Shown piece by piece: positions 19,008 through 31,645 of a DNA stretch of 64,000 nt. The position numbers and the translations under genes were made by a program. The stretch is from Mesorhizobium sp. M4B.F.Ca.ET.203.01.1.1 (GTDB lineage: Bacteria > Pseudomonadota > Alphaproteobacteria > Rhizobiales > Rhizobiaceae). The notes beneath the pieces were generated by a model. The model worked only from the letters and a program-made list of their open reading frames with translations. It was not told the DNA's origin and made no database searches. The stretch's first letter is position 1. Each line of letters starts with the position of its first letter. The stretch lies in the NCBI RefSeq assembly GCF_004791025.1, contig NZ_SRUO01000001.1, positions 186,001 to 250,000 of the forward strand. The letters are read 5' to 3'.

Positions 19008-20021
19008 TTATCGGCGCCCCGACAGCACCTTGAACATGCCGTCGCGGGCGATCTCGGCATGGCTTGAGAAGGCCGCCGCCAGCACCGCTTCGTAAGGCAA
19101 CTGGCGGTTCGCCACCATGAACAAGCGTCCGCCCGGTTTCATCGCCTTCGCCGCCGCCCGGATCATGCCGGCGCCGATCTCCGGCTCAGCCGCCCGACCG
19201 CGATGAAACGGCGGGTTCATGAGGATGGCGTCGTAGCGCCGCTCGACCGGCTCGCCGAGCAGATCGGTCCAGAAGAAACGCGGCTCGACCGACGTGCCGG
19301 CCACATTGGCCTTCGCCGCCTCCAGCGCCTCGAAATCCGCCTCGAAAAGATCGAGCCCGGTGAGCCCCGGGAAGCGCGACGCCGCCTCGGCCGCCACATA
19401 GCCCCAGCCGGTGCAGAAATCGGCAACGGCGCCCTTGATGTCGCCCGGCAGGCTATCCACCAGCAGTTTCGAGCCGGCATCGACCCGATCGAAGGAGAAC
19501 ATGCCCGGGGCCGTATGGAAGCGGCCTTCTACGACAACCGCCGGATTGGCCGACCGCAGCACGGCCGCCGCGCCGACGTCCGCGGGCCGGCGGAACCAGA
19601 AGGCGACGCCGTGATGCTTCGGCAAATGGCCGTCGAGCGGCACAAGCTCGTCGACACGCTTGCGCAGGCTAGCGATACCATCCTCCTTGCCGCCCGCGAC
19701 CAGGATCAGCCCACCCGACGCCACGCGTTCGATCGCTTCGGCGACCCGCAGCTCGTTCTGGCCGCGGTGACGGCCGGCGATCACGAGCGCGGCATCGAAG
19801 CCAGCGCCGTCCGCTCGCGGCGTGACGTGAAAACCCGCCGCCTGCAGCGCGCGAAAATGCGGGCGAAAACCCTGCACGAGATGGAGCGCGGCTGCGAAGC
19901 CCCCGGGCAAGCGGAAACCGGGTTCGGCGCCGAGGAAAAGCACGCGCTCGCCCTCTTTCGGCAAGTCGAGGGCCTCAGCCTCATACGAATGGAACAGCGT
20001 CTTCAGCGGCTCTGCCGACAT
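19008..20021 (-). CDS. rsmC: RsmC/RlmG-type class I methyltransferase
   Basis: A probable 16S rRNA guanine-N2 methyltransferase. The 337-residue protein has the two-domain RsmC layout. A degenerate N-terminal half lacks a clear SAM site. The C-terminal MTS domain has DFCTGWGYVAAEA (SAM loop), LFEADFEALEAA, and the catalytic motif ILMNPPFHRG near residues 273-282. The NPPF tetrad fits base N-methylation. The substrate position (G1207) is inferred from family. It lies downstream of pnp on the same strand but after the pnp terminator. Confidence 0.78.
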   Translation of the reverse strand: MSAEPLKTLFHSYEAEALDLPKEGERVLFLGAEPGFRLPGGFAAALHLVQGFRPHFRALQAAGFHVTPRADGAGFDAALVIAGRHRGQNELRVAEAIERVASGGLILVAGGKEDGIASLRKRVDELVPLDGHLPKHHGVAFWFRRPADVGAAAVLRSANPAVVVEGRFHTAPGMFSFDRVDAGSKLLVDSLPGDIKGAVADFCTGWGYVAAEAASRFPGLTGLDLFEADFEALEAAKANVAGTSVEPRFFWTDLLGEPVERRYDAILMNPPFHRGRAAEPEIGAGMIRAAAKAMKPGGRLFMVANRQLPYEAVLAAAFSSHAEIARDGMFKVLSGRR

Positions 20022-20050
20022 TTCCTTGCCCCGCGGGAAACACGCCCCCT

Positions 20051-20084
20051 AAACGAAAACGGGCGCGACATAAGCCGCGCCCGT
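20051..20084 (-). terminator. Rho-independent terminator of pnp
   Basis: On the minus strand, the stem ACGGGCGCG / CGCGCCCGT is followed by TTTCGTTT. It lies 23 bases past the pnp stop. Confidence 0.8.
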
Positions 20085-20106
20085 CTCAACTGTCTGGTCA
20101 GCCCGA

Positions 20107-22257
<2,151 letters not shown>

Positions 22258-22275
22258 GTCTTGTCCTTCATATGC

Positions 22276-22316
22276 GGAAAGGGTCGCGCGGCTTGTCGTG
22301 CGCGGATGCCCTTTCC
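22276..22316 (-). promoter_or_regulatory. Hairpin in the pnp 5' leader
   Basis: The perfect 8-base stem GGAAAGGG / CCCTTTCC (22276-22283 with 22309-22316) has a further pairing CGCGC / GCGCG inside. It sits 18 bases upstream of the pnp start codon. In enterobacteria a stem in the same place is cut by RNase III and lets PNPase repress itself; the same role here is an inference. The rest of the rpsO-pnp gap (22317-22631) shows no gene or other clear signal. Confidence 0.5.
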
Positions 22317-22631
22317 CCTGGCTTCTTTTCTCGGGCAGCCACGGGCAAGACAACGGGACGCTCGCATCAATCCCGGCACGCTGGCCGCACGAGCATCCTG
22401 CAATCCTGCCCCATGACCGTCCATGGGCGGTTCCAAGCAGCCCTTTGCTGGCTCGAAACCGGGTCTGGCCGATCGATCCGACCGGCCTTGCGCATGACCT
22501 GAAAGCCGCGGCTCTCGGAACGGCCCTGCGCAAATGCCAACTTCGCGAAGCGTCCGTTTGCGTATCCGATCGATGCGCGGCGCTTCATCCTGTCACTGGT
22601 GCACTGGAGCGATCCGATGCACCAAATGCGC

Positions 22632-22666
22632 GACCGGCGGGCTCTCCCGAGGAAAGCCCGCCGGTC
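22632..22666 (-). terminator. Hairpin after rpsO
   Basis: The perfect 12-base stem GACCGGCGGGCT / AGCCCGCCGGTC has an 11-base loop and starts 6 bases beyond the rpsO stop. No T-run follows, so it may be an RNA stabiliser or processing site rather than a full terminator. Confidence 0.6.
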
Positions 22667-22672
22667 AATTCG

Positions 22673-22942
22673 TCAACGGCGCAGACCGAGCTTCTCGATC
22701 AGCGTCTGATAGCGCGCGTCGTCCTTGCGCTTGAGATAGTCAAGCAGGCTGCGGCGCTGGGAGACGAGAGCGAGCAGACCACGGCGGGAATGGTTATCCT
22801 TCTTGTGGTCCTTGAAGTGGTCGGTCAGGTTCTTGATGCGCTCGGAAAGGATGGCCACCTGGACTTCCGGAGACCCGGTATCGCCCTTGGCGGTTGCGAA
22901 TTCACCCATCAATTCCTTCTTGCGCTCGGCAGTAATCGACAT
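22673..22942 (-). CDS. rpsO: 30S ribosomal protein S15
   Basis: Primary binding protein of the 16S rRNA central domain. The 89-residue product begins [15 protein letters not shown]. It contains [34 protein letters not shown] and [12 protein letters not shown], the canonical S15 signatures. It lies between corA and pnp on the minus strand, as part of the extended rimP-pnp cluster. An open extension to 23056 is not needed. Confidence 0.98.
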   Translation of the reverse strand: MSITAERKKELMGEFATAKGDTGSPEVQVAILSERIKNLTDHFKDHKKDNHSRRGLLALVSQRRSLLDYLKRKDDARYQTLIEKLGLRR

Positions 22943-23135
22943 CGTGTTTTTCCTTATCTGTTGGAGGAAACGGGACGCCCTCAGCCGGGATGTCGTCCAG
23001 CAGGGGCCGGTGCAAGCAACGCGACAGGGCGCGAAGCTGCCGGGCATATAGTGCAATTCCCCGGAAAAGACCAGCCCAATTCACAAGCCGGCTTGTCGCA
23101 GGCCTTTTCCCTGAAAACTGAAGATTTGCGTTCGA

Positions 23136-24230
23136 CTACAACCACTTCTTCCACTTGAAGAAAGCAATCAGCCCGGCGGCAACGAGGGCCATGAACAGCA
23201 GCGCCGTGGGGTAGCCGTAATAGGCCTTCAGCTCCGGCATGTTCCATGGCGAGGTATCGGGGTCGAAGTTCATGCCCCAGACGCCGACCAGGAAGGTCAG
23301 CGGCATGAAGATCACCGAGACGATGGTCAGATAGGAGATGACGTCGTTGGTGCGCGCCTGGCTCAGCGACAGGTGCATCTCGATCAGCCCGGTCAGCATG
23401 TCGCGCTGGGTTTCGACCAATTCGATCAGGCGCAGCGAATGATCGAGCGTGTCGTTGAAGAAGACCTTGGTCTCGGCCTTCACGTAGGGCACGTCGTTGC
23501 GGATCAGCGTCGCCAGCGCATCGCGCATCGGCCAAAGCACACCCTTCAGCACGTTGGCGTCGCGCCGCAACTCGTGCAGTTGCCGCATCTGCTGCTTGTG
23601 CGGCGCGCGCAGCATCTCGTCCTCGATGCCGTCGACCAGTTCGCTGGCGGCCTCGATCGGCGGGAAATAGCTGTCGACGATGGCATCGATCAACGCATAG
23701 GCGAGATAGTCGGCGCCGCGCGCGCGCAGCCGGTTCGGCACCGAGCTGGCGATTCGCTTGCGAACCGGATTGAACGGATCGCCCTCGCGCTCCTGGAAGG
23801 TGACGACGAAGTTGCTGCCGAAGAAGACCGCGATCTGCTCGTAGCGATGGGCCGTGACATCGTCGATCATACGCATAACGACAAAAGCATGGTCCTCGAA
23901 GAAGTCCACCTTCGGCCGCTGGCCAGTGTTGACGACATCTTCAAGTGCCAGCGGATGCAGGCTGAAGATGCGGCCGATCTCCTCGATCAGCGGGATGTTG
24001 GCGAGGCCGGTGCAATCCAGCCAGACGACGGGCCACTGGTCGCAATGGGCATTGAGATCATCGATGCTGGCGTTCTCGATGGTCTCGAATTTGTCGGGCG
24101 AGATCAGCGTCAGCCGAAGCTCGCTGCGCCGTGCCGCCGGATCGGCGATCAGTGTGCCCGGCGAGGCGCCGACTGGTGGCCGGCGCGTCTTCATCGGCCC
24201 GCGCTTCGTTGCCGTCTCAGCCTTTGCCAT
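23136..24230 (-). CDS. CorA-type magnesium/divalent cation transporter
   Basis: Homopentameric inner-membrane Mg2+ channel family. From the ATG at 24230 it is 364 residues. A large soluble N-terminal domain is followed by two C-terminal helices (TIVSVIFMPLTFLVGVWGMN and ALLFMALVAAGLIAFF). The pore signature GMN is present in WGMNFDPD near residue 329, and the tail is basic (KWKKWL). It stands between truB (43 bases upstream) and rpsO, where most alphaproteobacteria have no gene. ZntB-like zinc transport is the alternative. Confidence 0.9.
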   Translation of the reverse strand: MAKAETATKRGPMKTRRPPVGASPGTLIADPAARRSELRLTLISPDKFETIENASIDDLNAHCDQWPVVWLDCTGLANIPLIEEIGRIFSLHPLALEDVVNTGQRPKVDFFEDHAFVVMRMIDDVTAHRYEQIAVFFGSNFVVTFQEREGDPFNPVRKRIASSVPNRLRARGADYLAYALIDAIVDSYFPPIEAASELVDGIEDEMLRAPHKQQMRQLHELRRDANVLKGVLWPMRDALATLIRNDVPYVKAETKVFFNDTLDHSLRLIELVETQRDMLTGLIEMHLSLSQARTNDVISYLTIVSVIFMPLTFLVGVWGMNFDPDTSPWNMPELKAYYGYPTALLFMALVAAGLIAFFKWKKWL

Positions 24231-24273
24231 TTCCCCCTGCCCCCAATGCCGAACCGAAACTAGCCGAGCGCCG

Positions 24274-25239
24274 TCATCCGGCAAAGACCCGCTTGGGCTT
24301 GAACATGCCCTGCTCGATGGCGCCGATGGCGACCAGCCTGCCACGCACCGTGGCGCAGGCTTCCTCGGCCTCGACCGGAGCGTCGCGGCCGCGGATGATG
24401 ACCGGATTGCCGAGCCGGATTCTGGTCGCCGCGTCGTCGCTGACGGTGACCTGCGGCAGGCACTCGAGCGCTGCCGCGGTGTCGACCAGCAGCGCGTCGA
24501 TGGCATCGAAGTCGACCGGCGCGTCGGATGCGTCGTCATCGCCCGCCACCTCGCCGCGTTCGCCGAAACGGGCGGCTTCGAGTTCGGCGACGGTGACGAA
24601 GTCCTCCGGCGTGAACGGCTCGACCTCGACACGGCGCAGCTCCGCGATATGGCCGAAGCAGCCGAGGTCGCGGCCCATGTCGCGGGCGAGCGAACGCACA
24701 TAGGTGCCTTTGCCGCATTCGACCTCGAAAACGGTGCGGCCGGCGTCGTGCTCGACAATATCGAGGCGGCCGATCTCGATCTCGCGCGCGGGGATGTCGA
24801 CCGTCTCGCCCTCGCGGGCGAGGTCATAGGCGCGCTCGCCGGCGATCTTGATGGCGGAGAACTGCGGCGGCGTCTGCATGATGACGCCGGTGTATTTCGG
24901 CAACAGCGCCTTCACCTCGGCCTCGGCCGGACGGCGCTCCGAGCTGTTGGTCACCGGGCCCTCGAGATCATCGGTCGAGCGCTCCTCGCCCCAGGCGACG
25001 GTAAAGCGATAGACCTTGGCGCCGTCCTGCACGTAGGGCACGGTCTTGGTCGCTTCGCCGAGCGCGATCGGCAGCATTCCCGACGCCAGCGGGTCGAGCG
25101 TGCCGGCATGGCCGGCCTTCTCGGCCTGGAACAGCCATTTGATCTTGGAGACAGCCTCGGTCGAGCCCATGCCGACCGGCTTGTCCAGAACCACCCAGCC
25201 GGAAACCGGCCTGCCCTTCTTCTTGCCGCGACGGCCCAC
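24274..25239 (-). CDS. truB: tRNA pseudouridine-55 synthase
   Basis: Forms pseudouridine 55 in the tRNA T-arm. The GTG start at 25239 gives 321 residues. The catalytic Asp is D49 in [15 protein letters not shown], and the KIA-like motif is [34 protein letters not shown] is the third conserved block. The GTG overlaps the rbfA stop codon by one base (TAGTG), a sign of translational coupling within the infB operon. Confidence 0.97.
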   Translation of the reverse strand: MGRRGKKKGRPVSGWVVLDKPVGMGSTEAVSKIKWLFQAEKAGHAGTLDPLASGMLPIALGEATKTVPYVQDGAKVYRFTVAWGEERSTDDLEGPVTNSSERRPAEAEVKALLPKYTGVIMQTPPQFSAIKIAGERAYDLAREGETVDIPAREIEIGRLDIVEHDAGRTVFEVECGKGTYVRSLARDMGRDLGCFGHIAELRRVEVEPFTPEDFVTVAELEAARFGERGEVAGDDDASDAPVDFDAIDALLVDTAAALECLPQVTVSDDAATRIRLGNPVIIRGRDAPVEAEEACATVRGRLVAIGAIEQGMFKPKRVFAG

Positions 25240-25667
25240 TATTCGCTGTCCTTCTTGTCGTCTTTGTCTTTGTCGTCGTCGTGGCTGAGATCCCGCGCCA
25301 CTTCCGGCGACTTCAGCAAATCGTTGATGCGGGCGAAATTGTCGAAGGACGTGTCCAGCCGGAAGCGAAACTCCGGCATGTACTTCATCTGCCTCAGCGC
25401 GCCCGAGACACGGCCGCGGATGAATTTCGCATGCTTGTTGAGCGCTTCGACCACTGCATTGTCGTCGCTGGCGCCGAGCGGCGAGACGAAAGCGGTGGCG
25501 ATCTTCAGATCGGGCGACATGCGGACCTCGGAAACCGAGATCACGCTGTTCTCGACCAGCGGATCGATGATCTCGCCGCGCTGCAAGGTTTCGGACAGCG
25601 CGTGGCGCACCTGCTCACCGACACGCAGCATGCGCTGGGACGGGCCTGACGTGGTTGAACGGGACAT
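25239..25667 (-). CDS. rbfA: 30S ribosome-binding factor A
   Basis: Assists 16S rRNA 5'-end maturation and cold adaptation. From the ATG at 25667 it is 142 residues. It starts [20 protein letters not shown] and contains [19 protein letters not shown] and [20 protein letters not shown], the KH-like core of RbfA. The C-terminus is an acidic/basic tail of Asp and Lys, common in alphaproteobacteria. It lies between infB and truB. Confidence 0.95.
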   Translation of the reverse strand: MSRSTTSGPSQRMLRVGEQVRHALSETLQRGEIIDPLVENSVISVSEVRMSPDLKIATAFVSPLGASDDNAVVEALNKHAKFIRGRVSGALRQMKYMPEFRFRLDTSFDNFARINDLLKSPEVARDLSHDDDKDKDDKKDSE

Positions 25668-25729
25668 TTTCCTCGGTCCTGAAATCGTGATGCGCGGGAT
25701 GGGACCGCGCCGCATGTCTCATGTGATGT

Positions 25730-25755
25730 GGGCGGCGGCCTTGCGACCACCGCCC
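25730..25755 (-). other. GC-rich hairpin between infB and rbfA
   Basis: On the minus strand, GGGCGGTGG can pair with CCGCCGCCC (one G-T pair) across an 8-base loop, 26 bases past the infB stop. There is no T-run; it may modulate read-through or mRNA stability. Confidence 0.35.
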
Positions 25756-25780
25756 GGACTTCTCGATGCGATGCTCGAAC

Positions 25781-28354
25781 TCAGAGCGTGCGGGTTACCA
25801 TCTCGATGCGGAAGCACTCGATGACGTCGCCGACGCGCATGTCCTCGTAGTTCTGGAAGGCCATGCCGCACTCCTGGCCGCCCGGCACTTCCGAAACCTC
25901 GTCCTTGAAGCGCTTCAGCGTCTTCAGCGTGCCTTCGTGGATGACGACGTTGTCGCGGATCAGGCGCACGCCGGCGCCGCGTTCGACCTTGCCTTCGGTG
26001 ACACGGCAGCCGGCGATCTTGCCGACCTTGGTGATGTCGAAGATCTCGAGGATCTCGGCATTGCCGATGAAGGTCTCGCGACGCTCCGGCGAGAGCATGC
26101 CGGAGAGAGCCGCCTTCACGTCATCGACGAGATTGTAGATGATCGAGTAGTAGCGGATCTCGATGCCGGCGGCCGCGGCGGCAGCACGTGCCTGCGTATT
26201 GGCGCGGACATTGAAGCCGATGATCGCGGCACCGGAGGTCTCCGCCAGCGACACGTCGCTTTCGGTGATGCCGCCGGCTCCGGCATGGACGATGCGCGCG
26301 CGCACTTCGTCGTTGCCGAGCTTCTCGAGCGCGGCGCTGATCGCCTCGATCGAGCCCTGCACGTCGCCCTTGATGACCAGCGGGAACTCCTTCAGCCCGC
26401 TCGTCTGCAACTGCGACATCATCTGCTCCAGCGAGCCGCGCTGGCCGGCATGCTTGGCCACCGCCTTCTCGCGCGCCAGGCGCTGACGGTATTCGGTGAT
26501 CTCGCGGGCGCGGGCCTCGTTGTTGACGACGGCGAAGCGATCGCCGGCCTGCGGGGTGCCCTGCAGGCCCAGCACCTCCACCGGCATCGCCGGCGGCGCT
26601 TCCTTGACGTGCTCGCCACGATCGTTGACCAGCGCGCGCACCCGGCCCCACTCGTTGCCGGCGACGAGGATGTCGCCCGGCATCAGCGTGCCGGTCTGCA
26701 CCAGCACGGTGGCGACGGGGCCGCGGCCCTTGTCGAGCTGCGCCTCGATGACGACGCCCTCGGCGGTGCGGTCCGGATTCGCTTTCAGGTCGAGGATTTC
26801 GGCCTGCAGCAGGATCGCTTCGAGCAGCTTGTCGAGATTGGTGCCCTTGGTCGCCGACACTTCGACGTCCAGCACCTCGCCGCCCATGGATTCGACGAAA
26901 ACCTCATGGCGCAGCAGTTCGGAACGCACCTTTTGCGGGTCGGCGTCACGCTTGTCGATCTTGTTGATGGCCACGATGATCGGCACGCCGGCCGCCTTGG
27001 CATGGCTGATCGATTCGATCGTCTGCGGCATCACGCTGTCGTCGGCCGCAACCACCAGCACGGCGATGTCGGTCGCCTGGGCGCCGCGGGCGCGCATCGC
27101 CGTGAAGGCGGCGTGGCCGGGCGTGTCGATGAAGGTGATCTTCTGACCGTTCTTCTCGACCTGGTAGGCGCCAATGTGCTGGGTGATGCCGCCGGCTTCG
27201 CCGGAGACGACATTGGCGTTGCGAATGGCGTCGAGCAGCGAGGTCTTGCCGTGGTCGACATGGCCCATGATCGTGACCACGGGCGGACGCGCCACCAGGT
27301 CTTCGGCACGGTCGGCGATGTTGAACAGGCCTTCCTCGATGTCGGACTCGGCGACGCGGCGCACAGTGTGGCCGAATTCAGTGGCCACCAGTTCGGCGGT
27401 GTCGGCGTCGATGACGTCGCCCGGCTTCATGATCTGGCCCTGCTTCATGAAGAACTTGACCACGTCGACGGCGCGCTCGGACATGCGCTGCGCCAGTTCC
27501 TGGATGGTGATGGTTTCGGGCAGGATCACTTCGCGCATGACCTTCTCGCGCGGCTCGTTATGCATCGCGCGCTTGAACTTCTCTTGACGGCGGCGCATCG
27601 ACGACAGCGAGCGAGCGCGCGCATCCTCGTCGGACAGCGCCGAATTCAGCGTCAGCTTGCCGCGGCGACGATCTTCCTCGCCCTTGGTCGGCTTGGCTGG
27701 ACGTGCCACTTCGGGCGTAACCAGGCGGCGCACGGGGGCGCCTGCGCCACTGGTGCGCTTCGGCTTGACCTCTTCCTCATCGTCCGGCGTCGCCAGCTCG
27801 GCGGCCTGCGGCGCGCGGCGGCGCGCCTCTTCCTCGGCGCGACGCCGGGATTCGGCCTCGGTCTGCAGTCGCGCTTCTTCCTCGGCCTGGCGGCGCGCGG
27901 ATTCCTCACGCTCGCGACGGCGACGTTCCTCGTCATCGGCGCGGCGCTTGGCATCTTCCTGGGCACGCTGGCGATCTTCGATCTCGCGCGCCTTGGAGCC
28001 TTCGAGCGCCCTGCGGCGGGCTTCCATCTCGCCGCGCGACAATTCGTTGAGCACCATGCCGCCACGCTCGGCTGGAGGCGGCGGCGGTGGCGCCTTCGGC
28101 GCTTCCTGGACAGCGGGCGCCGCCGCGGCGGCGGGCTTCGGCGCGAAGACGGACACGGGAGCGGCCGCCGGCTCCGGCTTGTCGCCGTGCAGCGAGAACT
28201 TGCGCTTCTTGGTCTCGACGACGACCGCCTTGGTGCGGCCGTGCGAGAAGTTCTGGCGCACAGTGCCCTGTTCCATGCCGGGGCGCTTCAGCGTCAAGGT
28301 CTTCTTCGGCGTAACGCTCAACGTCTTGTCGTCGCCCGATTTCGTATCGCTCAT
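25781..28354 (-). CDS. infB: Translation initiation factor IF-2
   Basis: GTPase that delivers initiator tRNA to the 30S subunit. It is 857 residues long. The N-terminal 260 residues are low-complexity and charged: a Pro/Ala stretch near 62-95, then Arg/Glu-rich coiled-coil to about 180. The IF2_N fold is near 280-330. The GTPase domain has G1 GHVDHGKT at 364-371, DTPGHAAF and NKIDK. Domains II-IV follow to the C-terminus. Its start overlaps the upstream ylxR stop by 4 bases. Confidence 0.98.
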   Translation of the reverse strand: MSDTKSGDDKTLSVTPKKTLTLKRPGMEQGTVRQNFSHGRTKAVVVETKKRKFSLHGDKPEPAAAPVSVFAPKPAAAAAPAVQEAPKAPPPPPPAERGGMVLNELSRGEMEARRRALEGSKAREIEDRQRAQEDAKRRADDEERRRREREESARRQAEEEARLQTEAESRRRAEEEARRRAPQAAELATPDDEEEVKPKRTSGAGAPVRRLVTPEVARPAKPTKGEEDRRRGKLTLNSALSDEDARARSLSSMRRRQEKFKRAMHNEPREKVMREVILPETITIQELAQRMSERAVDVVKFFMKQGQIMKPGDVIDADTAELVATEFGHTVRRVAESDIEEGLFNIADRAEDLVARPPVVTIMGHVDHGKTSLLDAIRNANVVSGEAGGITQHIGAYQVEKNGQKITFIDTPGHAAFTAMRARGAQATDIAVLVVAADDSVMPQTIESISHAKAAGVPIIVAINKIDKRDADPQKVRSELLRHEVFVESMGGEVLDVEVSATKGTNLDKLLEAILLQAEILDLKANPDRTAEGVVIEAQLDKGRGPVATVLVQTGTLMPGDILVAGNEWGRVRALVNDRGEHVKEAPPAMPVEVLGLQGTPQAGDRFAVVNNEARAREITEYRQRLAREKAVAKHAGQRGSLEQMMSQLQTSGLKEFPLVIKGDVQGSIEAISAALEKLGNDEVRARIVHAGAGGITESDVSLAETSGAAIIGFNVRANTQARAAAAAAGIEIRYYSIIYNLVDDVKAALSGMLSPERRETFIGNAEILEIFDITKVGKIAGCRVTEGKVERGAGVRLIRDNVVIHEGTLKTLKRFKDEVSEVPGGQECGMAFQNYEDMRVGDVIECFRIEMVTRTL

Positions 28355-29001
28355 TCCATATCCTCTGCGGCATCATCTTCGTCAGCAACGTCCGCAAGCA
28401 TTGCCAGATCGTCCGGGGTACCGCCCCGATACCGGTCGAGCGCAACCATGCGCTTCTCAACCGCCCTTCCCGCGTCTTGCGCGAGGACGGCAGCATGTAT
28501 CACATTTGTACCCCCCAATGCCAAGCTCAACTCGGCCTCGGGGAAAAGTTTGTAGGCAGGGATGGCGGGGCCGCCGAGATGAACGGTCGCCCGCCGCGCC
28601 TGGCTGATCTTGCGAACGCCGTCATCCGATGCTTCGGTCGCATGAAGCACCAGCAAAGCCTGACCGTCGCGCACCGCGTTCTCGACCTTGGCAGCGCCGA
28701 GCACGACCGCGCCGGCCTTGCGGGCTAGGCCCAGCATACCCAGCGCGGATCGGGAAAGCAGCCCGTCGACCATGCCGCCGAGATCGGCGGGAACGTTCAC
28801 CTGCGCCTTGAAGGCGCGGGCAAACAGGTTTTTCGCCGCTGCCTTGTCGACATGTAGGCGTTCGGCGCTGACCCAGCAACCGCGGCCGGGCAGATTTCTC
28901 TTGAGGTCCGGGACGACGGCCGAATCCGGGCCGACGACGAAACGGATCAGTTCATCCGGTTCGGCCTGCTTGCGGGTGACGATGCAGGTGCGATCGTTCA
29001 T
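28351..29001 (-). CDS. YlxR-like RNA-binding protein with L7Ae-like domain (DUF448)
   Basis: The 216-residue protein has an N-terminal YlxR/DUF448 domain ([27 protein letters not shown]). A C-terminal ribosomal L7Ae-like domain follows ([21 protein letters not shown]). The fusion is usual in alphaproteobacteria, while Gram-positives have two small genes. It is presumed to act in ribosome or RNA metabolism because it sits between nusA and infB. Its stop overlaps the infB start by 4 bases. Confidence 0.88.
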   Translation of the reverse strand: MNDRTCIVTRKQAEPDELIRFVVGPDSAVVPDLKRNLPGRGCWVSAERLHVDKAAAKNLFARAFKAQVNVPADLGGMVDGLLSRSALGMLGLARKAGAVVLGAAKVENAVRDGQALLVLHATEASDDGVRKISQARRATVHLGGPAIPAYKLFPEAELSLALGGTNVIHAAVLAQDAGRAVEKRMVALDRYRGGTPDDLAMLADVADEDDAAEDME

Positions 29002-29039
29002 CTCGTCCGGGGGCGGGTTCTGTGCGATGCGGTTTCACC

Positions 29040-30635
29040 TCACGCACCGACGGCTTCGTCAGCCGGCGCTTCCTGCGCGGCAAGCTCGTCCTCGGTGATC
29101 CAGCCGGCCTTGAGGCGCGCAGCCAGAACCATCTGCTCGGCATCGGCGCGCGACACGCCGTGGCTGGCGAGCACGCCCGGATAGACCTTGGTCTCGCCGT
29201 CCTTGCGTTCCTTCCAGCCGGTCAGGTCGTCCGCGGCATAGCCGGCGAAATCCTCGATCGTCTTCACGCCGTCCTCGCCGAGCGTCACCATCATGGCGGT
29301 GGTGATGCCGGGGATCTCGCGCAGTTCGTCCTCGACGCCGAGCGCCTTGCGCTTGTCGTCATGCTCGGCCTCGATCTTCTCCAGATATTCGCGGGCGCGG
29401 GTCTGGATCTCCGAAGCGGTGTCCTCGTCGAAGCCATCGATGGAGGCGATTTCGCCGGCATCGACATAGGCGACTTCCTCGACGCTGGTGAAGCCCTCGG
29501 AGGCCAGCACCTGGCCGACCATCTCGTCAACGTCGAGGGCTTCCATGAACAGCGCCGAACGCTCGACGAATTCCTTCTGGCGGCGCTCGCTCTCTTCCTG
29601 CTCGGTCAGGATATCGATGTCCCAGCCAGTGAGCTGCGAGGCAAGGCGGACGTTCTGGCCGCGACGGCCGATGGCCAGCGACAGCTGGTCGTCCGGCACC
29701 ACGACCTCGATGCGCTCGGCATCCTCGTCGAGCACCACCTTGGCGACCTCGGCCGGCTGCAGCGCGTTGACGATGAAGGACGCGGCCGACGGCGACCACG
29801 GAATGATGTCGATCTTCTCGCCCTGCAGTTCGCCGACCACCGCCTGGACGCGGCTGCCGCGCATGCCGACGCAGGCGCCGACCGGATCGATCGAGCTATC
29901 GCGCGAGATGACGGCGATCTTGGCGCGCGAGCCCGGATCGCGGGCCACCGACTTGATCTCGATGATGCCGTCGTAGATTTCCGGCACTTCCATGGTGAAG
30001 AGCTTGGCCATGAACTGCGGATGGGTTCGCGACAGGAAGATCTGCGGGCCGCGCTGCTCGCGGCGCACGTCGTAGACATAGGCGCGGACGCGGTCGCCGT
30101 ATTTGTAGTTTTCGCGCGGAATCAGCTCGTCGCGGCGGATGATCGCCTCGCCGCGGCCGAGATCGACGATGACGTTGCCGTATTCGACGCGCTTGACGGT
30201 GCCGTTGACGATCTCGCCGATGCGGTCCTTGTATTCGTCATACTGGCGGTCACGCTCGGCCTCGCGCACCTTCTGGACGATGACCTGCTTGGCCGACTGG
30301 GCGGCGATGCGGCCGAAATCCATCGGCGGCAGCTGTTCGGCGATGAAGTCGCCGAGCTGGGCGTCGGGGTTACGCTCGCGGGCCGAGGAAATGGCGATCT
30401 GCGTGGCGTAGTCCTCGACCTTCTCGACCACTTCCATCAGCCGCTGCAGCTTCATCTCGCCGGTGTTGGCGTTGATGTCGGCGCGGATGTTGGTCTCCTG
30501 GCCATAGCGCGAGCGCGCAGCCTTCTGGATCGCATCGGCCATGGCGGCGATGACGATCGACTTGTCGATCGACTTTTCACGCGCGACCGCGTCGGCGATC
30601 TGCAGCAGTTCCAGTCTGTTGGCGCTTACAACCAT
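29040..30635 (-). CDS. nusA: Transcription termination/antitermination protein NusA
   Basis: RNA polymerase-binding factor for pausing, termination and rrn antitermination. The 531-residue protein has an N-terminal RNAP-binding domain and an S1 domain ([19 protein letters not shown]). Two KH domains follow ([18 protein letters not shown] and [16 protein letters not shown]). The acidic C-terminal part has helix-hairpin-helix units and ends in an Ala/Glu-rich tail. It lies 48 bases after rimP. Confidence 0.97.
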   Translation of the reverse strand: MVVSANRLELLQIADAVAREKSIDKSIVIAAMADAIQKAARSRYGQETNIRADINANTGEMKLQRLMEVVEKVEDYATQIAISSARERNPDAQLGDFIAEQLPPMDFGRIAAQSAKQVIVQKVREAERDRQYDEYKDRIGEIVNGTVKRVEYGNVIVDLGRGEAIIRRDELIPRENYKYGDRVRAYVYDVRREQRGPQIFLSRTHPQFMAKLFTMEVPEIYDGIIEIKSVARDPGSRAKIAVISRDSSIDPVGACVGMRGSRVQAVVGELQGEKIDIIPWSPSAASFIVNALQPAEVAKVVLDEDAERIEVVVPDDQLSLAIGRRGQNVRLASQLTGWDIDILTEQEESERRQKEFVERSALFMEALDVDEMVGQVLASEGFTSVEEVAYVDAGEIASIDGFDEDTASEIQTRAREYLEKIEAEHDDKRKALGVEDELREIPGITTAMMVTLGEDGVKTIEDFAGYAADDLTGWKERKDGETKVYPGVLASHGVSRADAEQMVLAARLKAGWITEDELAAQEAPADEAVGA

Positions 30636-30683
30636 TGTCTTTCTCCCGAGCCTGTTGCCGGACCTGTCGCCGGGCGGCTCAAA

Positions 30684-31316
30684 TCAATTGTCCTGTTCGG
30701 TTTCGTTTTCCGTATCCGCGGCAGCGTCTTCCGCTTCGCCGCGACGCTTCTTGGCTTCCTTGCGCGCCCTGTTGTCCTTCGACAGGGCGTCGCGGATGAG
30801 ATCGTCGGTCAGCACCAGCCGGGCATCGGCGATCGCATCGTAAGGCACGCGCACCGTCGGCTCCTCGCCATAGGCAGCCTTGTCGCGGGCGATCAGCACG
30901 CCATCATCGTCGCTCTCGGCGATCTTGCCCTTGAAGCGCTTGCGGTCGCCGACCAGAACCGAGGTCTCCATCTTGACCAGATGGCCGGTCCAGGTGGTGA
31001 AATCCGACTTGCGCACCAGCGGCCGGTCGATGCCGGGCGAAGACACTTCGAGATGATACGCCTTTTCGATCGGATCTTCGACATCGAGTGCGGGCGAGAC
31101 GGCGCGGCTGACTTCCTCGCAATCCTCGACCGTCATGGTGCCGTCCTCGCGTTCGGCCATGATCTGCAGCGTCAGCCCGTTCTGGCCCGACAGATGCACC
31201 CGCACCAGGCGAAAGCCGATCCCGCGCAGCACCGGCTGCACGATCAGCGCTATGCGCGCATCGATCCCGCTTTCGCGGATGATACGGTCGTCGGCGTCGA
31301 TTGCCGCTGCGCTCAT
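30684..31316 (-). CDS. rimP: Ribosome maturation factor RimP
   Basis: Needed for 30S subunit maturation. The 210-residue protein has the family blocks [26 protein letters not shown] and [20 protein letters not shown], then a C-terminal SH3-like domain. The C-terminus has an extra Lys/Arg then Asp/Glu-rich tail ([15 protein letters not shown]), common in rhizobia. It is the first gene of the nusA-infB cluster and is preceded by a promoter and a leader terminator. Confidence 0.95.
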   Translation of the reverse strand: MSAAAIDADDRIIRESGIDARIALIVQPVLRGIGFRLVRVHLSGQNGLTLQIMAEREDGTMTVEDCEEVSRAVSPALDVEDPIEKAYHLEVSSPGIDRPLVRKSDFTTWTGHLVKMETSVLVGDRKRFKGKIAESDDDGVLIARDKAAYGEEPTVRVPYDAIADARLVLTDDLIRDALSKDNRARKEAKKRRGEAEDAAADTENETEQDN

Positions 31317-31411
31317 CAGGTCCCTGTCGCTCTTTTTCGTGGCTGGCCGGCAGGTAATAAAAAAGAGCGGGACCGGGTGGACCCACTCTTCGTCATACCG
31401 ACCAAGAATTT
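31317..31411 (-). ncRNA. rimP leader (attenuator-type 5' UTR)
   Basis: About 95 bases lie between the predicted transcription start and the rimP start codon, and they carry an intrinsic terminator (31355-31390) inside the leader. A rimP leader RNA with a 3' terminator is a known alphaproteobacterial element upstream of rimP-nusA-infB. I infer that this is the local copy from position and terminator; I have not matched its full fold. The stretch from 31447 to 31645 shows nothing else. Confidence 0.6.
31355..31390 (-). terminator. Premature terminator in the rimP leader
   Basis: On the minus strand, AAGAGTGGG pairs with CCCGCTCTT (one G-T pair) across a 10-base loop, followed by TTTTATT. It would stop transcripts before rimP unless read through. 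Confidence 0.8.
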
Positions 31412-31417
31412 GAGGCT

Positions 31418-31446
31418 GATATAAACGATCCCGCTCGGCGTTTCAA
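31418..31446 (-). promoter_or_regulatory. Sigma-70-type promoter of the rimP-nusA-infB cluster
   Basis: On the minus strand, TTGAAA (31446-31441) and TATATC (31423-31418) are 17 bases apart, just upstream of the leader terminator. Confidence 0.6.
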
Positions 31447-31645
31447 GCCTGCCGTGAGGAGCGTCGCAAACGCGGCGCTCTTGCTGCTTACCACCGGCAG
31501 ATGGAGGCCGGCACAGGCAGCCTTGCGCCCGGCGCATGGCGTCCATGCGGCAACGCCTCTGTGATCCCAGGCGCGACGTGCCTATCTATGTTGCATCGCA
31601 CAACAAGAGAAATTGCGCGCGGTGGCGCGCGAAAGGTTGAAAATC

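Noticed and set aside
22258..22533. N-terminal extension of PNPase by 92 codons
   Set aside because: It would translate through the leader hairpin, and the family N-terminus [13 protein letters not shown] begins exactly at 22257.
25766..28555. A 929-codon open frame on the plus strand, opposite infB
   Set aside because: Antisense to IF-2 codons throughout. The repetitive Asp-Asp-Gly and Leu-rich translation is a codon-bias artefact.
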